From contig CBFFRP010000352.1 of assembly GCA_965644295.1 (NCBI GenBank), positions 186,001 through 250,000 of the forward strand: DNA of 64,000 nucleotides, given 5' to 3'. Both the position numbers and the translations under genes were made by a program. Of the stretch, positions 59,651 to 64,000 are shown in pieces. The notes below the pieces were generated by a model that was not told the origin of the DNA, made no database searches, and worked only from the letters and a program-made list of their open reading frames with translations. Source of the stretch: Paraphysomonas bandaiensis (Eukaryota; Chrysophyceae). How positions within the stretch are numbered: position 1 is the first letter of the stretch; each line of letters starts with the position of its first letter.

Positions 59651-59846
59651 TGTACGTGGATGTCCATGTATATACATAGAGTGTATGTAGAGTACAGTAC
59701 GTTAATCACCGCATAACATCGATTCCAGCATAGTTTCAAGTCAGGCTGTGTATCTAGGGCCTTAATAGAGAATAGACGGGAGCCCATACGACTCCCCTAT
59801 CTCCCTGTAGGCGGTGGACAGGGAGATCAAGCATGAATGTGAGTGT

Positions 59847-61921
59847 ATGGCTGAGTTCAGTTCAGTGTGTTGTTATTCTAACAGATATAACTATCAGTCA
59901 AATGGAATATCTCGATCCGAACGAAAGACTTTCACAGTGGTTCAGTCGGAGCATTTGCCTGATAGTGGCGATGGAACGAGTGGGATTATAGGCGCATCTT
60001 TTAATTTGGTGAATAGCATTATCGGTGCCGGTATAGTGGCCTTACCATTCGCTGTTAAAGGTTCATTGATATGACTTATTATATAAAATGCTCATATGGT
60101 GTGTACATAGAGTGCGGAATGGTCATGGGAATCACTCTTTTAGTGGTACTTGCCTTCATGATTGACTTCAGTGTGATTGTGTTGGTTGAGTGTGGAATCA
60201 AGACTGGAAAAAAGAACTTAGAGGAACTGTCTTTAAGCCTGTTCGGTGTCGGCGGCTACAATATTGCAGCAATCATTATGTTCTGTTATTCATATGGTTC
60301 TATTATTGCATGTATGGTGGTAATAGGTGACACTGTGCCCTCGTCTCTCCGGCATTTGACTGGAATGAATTCTACTTTCTTCAACAGAGAACTGCTTATG
60401 ACTATTGCAGGGGTCGTAATTATTCTACCTCTCTGTTTACTTCGGAATATTTCATCCTTGTCTTCTGCATCATTTGTTTCTCTTAGTGCCGTACTCTTGC
60501 TAGTTATTATTGTTGCCGTTGCCGGCCCATCTGAAGCCGCAGATCAGGGCCTGGAATTTGATCCTTCTGACGTCACCTTTATGTCGCCATCTATCTTTGG
60601 CAGAATTGGAACAATTTCATTTCACTACGTCTGTCAGCACTCCACGTTTCTCGTATTTCGCAGCCTGAAGTCGCCTACGCTTACTTGTTGGACTGCTGTT
60701 TCTCACCTGTCAATAGCATTTACGTTAGTTATGTCACTATTAATTGCTATTGCTGGCTATGTGTGTTTCGTTGACACAACAATGGGAAATGTACTGAATA
60801 ATTTTTCAGAGACAAGTAAGTTTTCGTATCTATCTGTGGATACATTGTGATAGAACGTATGTGCGCTGTAGGCACTGTTATTACTGTGGCACGGCTGTTC
60901 ATGGCGCTGAATATGATATTCACGGTGCCCATGGAGTGTTTTGTGGTTCGCCATGCGATATTTTCGCTACTAAACAGGTATTAGGACAAGCAACTTTCTA
61001 CAATGTGTTGTACCTTACGAGACATTGCGTTATGACAAGGAGCTTCTTATGTGTAATGATAGTATTTAGAATCGCACTGCAGCGTGTAGTATGTTTCACT
61101 AATGTTGTCGCACAGATACTGTCCCCTTCCGTCGCAAAAGCCCCAACCGATTTTAGCGAACAATACGAATTCCGAGATGAGCTCTTCTCAATTATTTGTC
61201 AGATCCCCGATGCAAGAGTATGTTGAGGAGTCTGACAGTGAATTCGGAGGGATGGATGACGAAGTTGATAGCTCATGGGGTAGCATCACTCCACGTGACC
61301 TACAGGGTACGCTTCTTCCGCCGCCAGATAATGATGAAGCGACGTGGGATTCGACAGCTCATGTGTTGACAACGGTGGTTATATGGACAAGTACGATGGG
61401 ATTTTCTCTTGTTTTCGCTGATGTAGCGGTGGTACTGGAATTTTCTGGTAAGTACTGCGTTATGAGAAGCAAGTATATGGGTAGGGATTTATGTATATAT
61501 GCCATGACTGTATACAATGGATACGCCTTGTGTGCCGTGAAATGTTCTGTGAGTGTGCTGTAACAGTAGGTATCATGCGAAGAACGAGATATTTTTTCAT
61601 TGATGTTGTTCACATCTGGAATTGTGTGTAGGTATACTTACAGCTTCTGTTCTCGGGTATATTTTGCCAGCAGCAATATTCCTCAAGTCTCATGAGACGG
61701 AACTGCGAATTATTCTCTTTTCTGCGGCGCCATGTAAGCAGGAACTTGATAAAGCTACAATAGAATCAATCGTTCAACAGAAACAAGCTTTGCTGTGGAA
61801 GTTCGTGCTTTGTATATGTTTACTAGTTTTAGGTGTCGGATCTTTATTGATTGGAGTGGTAACGGAAACTATAGGAATTGTGCGAGAAAGAGGACGACTA
61901 GACCCTACATCTAATTATTAG
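59847..61921 (+). CDS. Amino-acid transporter (AVT/SLC38-like), 548 aa
   Basis: Five exons: 59847-60060, 60111-60815, 60872-60977, 61116-61447 and 61632-61921, with introns of 50, 56, 138 and 184 bp; frame is exact. After a polar 50-residue N-terminus the family signature GASFNLVNSIIGAGIVALPFA starts TM1. About eleven spans follow, with the QxSTFLVF-like TM5/6 region (HYVCQHSTFLVFRSL) and a large acidic loop in exon 4 (ESDSEFGGMDDEVDSS). A final span (LCICLLVLGVGSLLIGVV) closes the protein. SLC38/AVT carriers move neutral amino acids across vacuolar or plasma membranes, coupled to Na+ or H+. Location and ion are not determined. The frame stays open upstream of the ATG chosen, without another ATG in frame. 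Confidence 0.92.
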
Positions 61922-62429
61922 ACTTACTGTATGGGAATGGCCCATATGACGATATTTAATTATAAGCAGTTAATTGGAGATTACTTGTCATTTTGAACGA
62001 AGGATATACTAAACACTAAACACTAACATCATAATCTATCGTACCGTCTGAAGATATTACTTAAGTTGTACCATTGTACAGTTTGCACAAATCAATAAGA
62101 TTATCATTAATTTTCTCCTGATTAATACTTTTCTCTAGTAATGAATGTCTTATTATTAGCAAAAGGCGTGTAAGGGTCGGAACTAATGTAAATACTTTTC
62201 TCTAGAACAGCCCAAACAGGTAACGTAGCTAGTATGCTACACACCTTTGTGAATCTAAAAGAAGAATAATTAAAATAACGAGAAATTATGTATAAATCGT
62301 ATTTGCTTAACAAGTCGATCACTGCACTTTAACCTACGCACACCTAGAATTACACACACCGAATAAATATCAGTGCAAATACAACTATCGAACACCGTCA
62401 TTTCTATATCATATTGTAAAGTCTAGAAA
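61922..62429. repeat. Convergent intergenic region with a dispersed repeat copy
   Basis: A short copy of the dispersed repeat is at 62139-62195 (TGAATGTCTTATTATTAGC, then AAAAGGCGTGTAAGGGTCGG). No gene is seen. Confidence 0.65.
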
Positions 62430-64000
62430 TTATAGCGTATGCTTCCAACAAAACACGCATGAATCTCCTCCGCCACTAATCACCACACTATCACTTGCTA
62501 AAAATGTTGCATCCGTTACACTTGCTGCATGACCACTATATTCTTTAGCGATTGCCGAGGAAGTACATGGGTACTTGAAAAGCTTCAAGTTCCGTGGAAC
62601 AACGCCCCCAGAACCCCCAAGGGCAACCAAAAGGGAATTCGTATCGTTCGATCGATGCACCGAACTGATATGGCAAAGCTCAGCTGCGTTAGGGTTTGCG
62701 GCCTCGCGATTACCATGAGCGTTGTCAGATCCCCCGGTGGGTCCATTAAGAATTCCCTGTATTTATTAGTTCAGAGATCGCTCGAGAGTAATGATTGAAA
62801 ACTCCAATACGAGGAATTCTTTAATACACATCGGCGCACTCACCTTGACAGGATTTCCTAGCGGATTGGACCATGTACACCAAGTAACACCTTTCACACG
62901 TGACCCGCTCAATTGCTTCCCCACTGGGATCTCCCAATAAAGAGTCTCTCTCAGTCCATCAGTCGACTGTAGGATTGTGCCGTCATCAGAAAAATCTAAG
63001 CGAACAATGCCCCCGCTATGACCCCGACAAGAAGCAATACGTTTGTACCCATTCTACATAACTATGGTTAAATTCTTGCTATCATAGCGATATAGCTTTC
63101 ATACATTACAATGTGTACTGATATCAAATACTTCATATACTTACTGGTGGTGTCAACAAATGGATCGTCTTGTCTCGTACTGCAACTGCAAGAATCTCGC
63201 CACCAGGAGAGTATCTCATATCAGTAACCTCACACATGGAATTGTTCTTCTTAGAACCATCCTTTCCTTTCATTTTCGTCCCTACAAATTTGCGTCCAAG
63301 TAGTTCCCATCTTGCCTTTTTCTTGCTGGGGGACGGCTCAGCGCTCATTTCAGAACAGTTTTGCAGATATGTGCAAGTCAGTATTAATACTTCTCCAACT
63401 TCTGTCCCTACTGCAATGGCCCCACCATCTGGAGTGAAAGTAATCGCTGTGGCACAGCTCGCTACACGAGTCAATGCCATTTGAGAGTTTGTCTGGGAAC
63501 TCCAAATACGAATCGTTTTATCCGTTGCAATTGTGGCAAATATGTCTAAAAAAGGATGAGGGTATACCCGCTTAACTCTTCCCACATTTCCATTGACAAT
63601 AGCGTCCAGCCGAATGTCTACTTCGGAAGCTTCATCATGAGAACGCATATTTGCACAATGTAAACCTTTTCCTGTAGCCATGCAAAGAGTATTAGACGTT
63701 GTACCAATGATAACGGATTCCCCATCAAATCCCCACGATGTAGATCGGGGTAAACCGGTCGATACTGAGTGGCTTGAAACATTCACACTTCCAATATGCT
63801 CCATGGGAGATAAATCCCCACTTGGATTGCTACTATCCAAGCTCCATATATTCATCATTCCATCCTTGCCGCATGTGACCACTCGGTGTAGATTACCTGC
63901 CCCTGAACGCTCATCATCAGCTTCAGTGGTGAAGTAATCCAAATCGTATAACGGTCCGTCATGAACTTCTGTGACAACACACAAAAGCTTCCCTCGAGGA
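62430..64000 (-). CDS. EML (echinoderm microtubule-associated protein-like) WD40 protein, 5' end beyond window
   Basis: EML proteins bind microtubules through tandem WD40 propellers. Three exons are seen: 64000-63145, 63053-62844 and 62756-62430 (91- and 87-bp introns), giving about 464 C-terminal residues. WD-type repeats are visible as VVTCGKDGMMNIWSL, FATIATDKTIRIWSS and AVAVRDKTIHLLTPP. The EML-specific ends are LDFSDDGTILQSTDGLRETL followed by YWE, and a last blade reading LKLFKYPCTSSAIAKEYSGH, then VTDATFLASDSVVISGGGDS and a CWK terminus, which match the family's usual C-terminus. The N-terminal HELP region and first blades are outside the window. Confidence 0.9.

Noticed and set aside
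60071-60110. In-frame ATG that would start the transporter within the first intron
   Set aside because: The 50-bp GT-AG intron 60061-60110 joins the family signature in exon 1 to the next span in frame, so the apparent start is intronic.
1-64000. tRNA and rRNA genes
   Set aside because: No convincing T-loop plus A-box arrangement or rRNA-like conserved block was seen by eye; a dedicated scan (tRNAscan, Infernal) would be decisive.

Overview
The window is nuclear DNA of a small-intron eukaryote. Nearly every gene is split by short GT-AG introns, mostly 44-67 bp, and the reading frame closes exactly across them in every gene spliced here. The genes are typically eukaryotic: a P4-ATPase flippase, condensin SMC4, the splicing factor BUD31, an RBR ubiquitin ligase, a KCTD-type BTB protein, a Kv channel, a microsomal-type P450 and an EML WD40 protein. 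CFAP298, a factor known from dynein-arm assembly, means the organism builds motile flagella. A divergent AP2/ERF domain and a YHYH protein point to a protist, perhaps a stramenopile or other SAR lineage, rather than an animal or fungus. That placement is inference and is not resolved here.

Layout. 1-3519 (-) P4-ATPase, cut by the left edge. 3922-4442 a (CATA)n microsatellite. 4718-11402 (+) a 2158-residue coiled-coil protein. 12403-17153 (-) SMC4 in 14 exons, head to head with a small unknown gene at 17653-18209 (+). 19486-20978 (+) RBR ligase. 21120-21930 a cluster of ACCTATAGGT palindromes. 22355-23710 (-) BTB/KCTD protein. 24142-24830 (+) a secreted Cys-rich protein. 25602-26748 (-) CFAP298. 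27214-27909 (+) a YrhK-like membrane protein. 28561-29600 a dispersed repeat plus a dead hAT transposase. 30276-31706 (-) unknown. 32191-36228 (+) the AP2-domain protein. 37074-37679 (-) unknown membrane protein. 38072-39792 (+) Kv channel. 40200-40960 (-) a decayed coiled-coil gene. 41559-42290 (-) HAD phosphatase. 43606-44589 (-) unknown. 45510-46999 (-) F-box/JmjC protein. 47601-48427 (+) BUD31. 50432-51370 (-) 2OG-Fe(II) oxygenase. 51863-53077 (+) YHYH protein. 54791-55606 (+) sulfotransferase-like. 55607-57100 repeat-rich. 57474-59276 (-) P450. 59847-61921 (+) amino-acid transporter. 62430-64000 (-) EML, cut by the right edge.

There are no operons, and the genes do not form one obvious pathway. 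Three (CFAP298, EML and possibly the large coiled-coil protein) fit a flagellar or microtubule theme. The strongest unexplained signal is a recurring TACTGCTGTA / TACAGCAGTA motif just upstream of many start codons on both strands, probably a promoter element of this genome. Other points worth a second look are the AP2 domain in an unusual Ser/Arg-repeat protein, a BUD31 that has lost several of its usual zinc cysteines, a dispersed non-autonomous repeat family, a 187-bp inverted-repeat element and the palindrome cluster downstream of the RBR gene.
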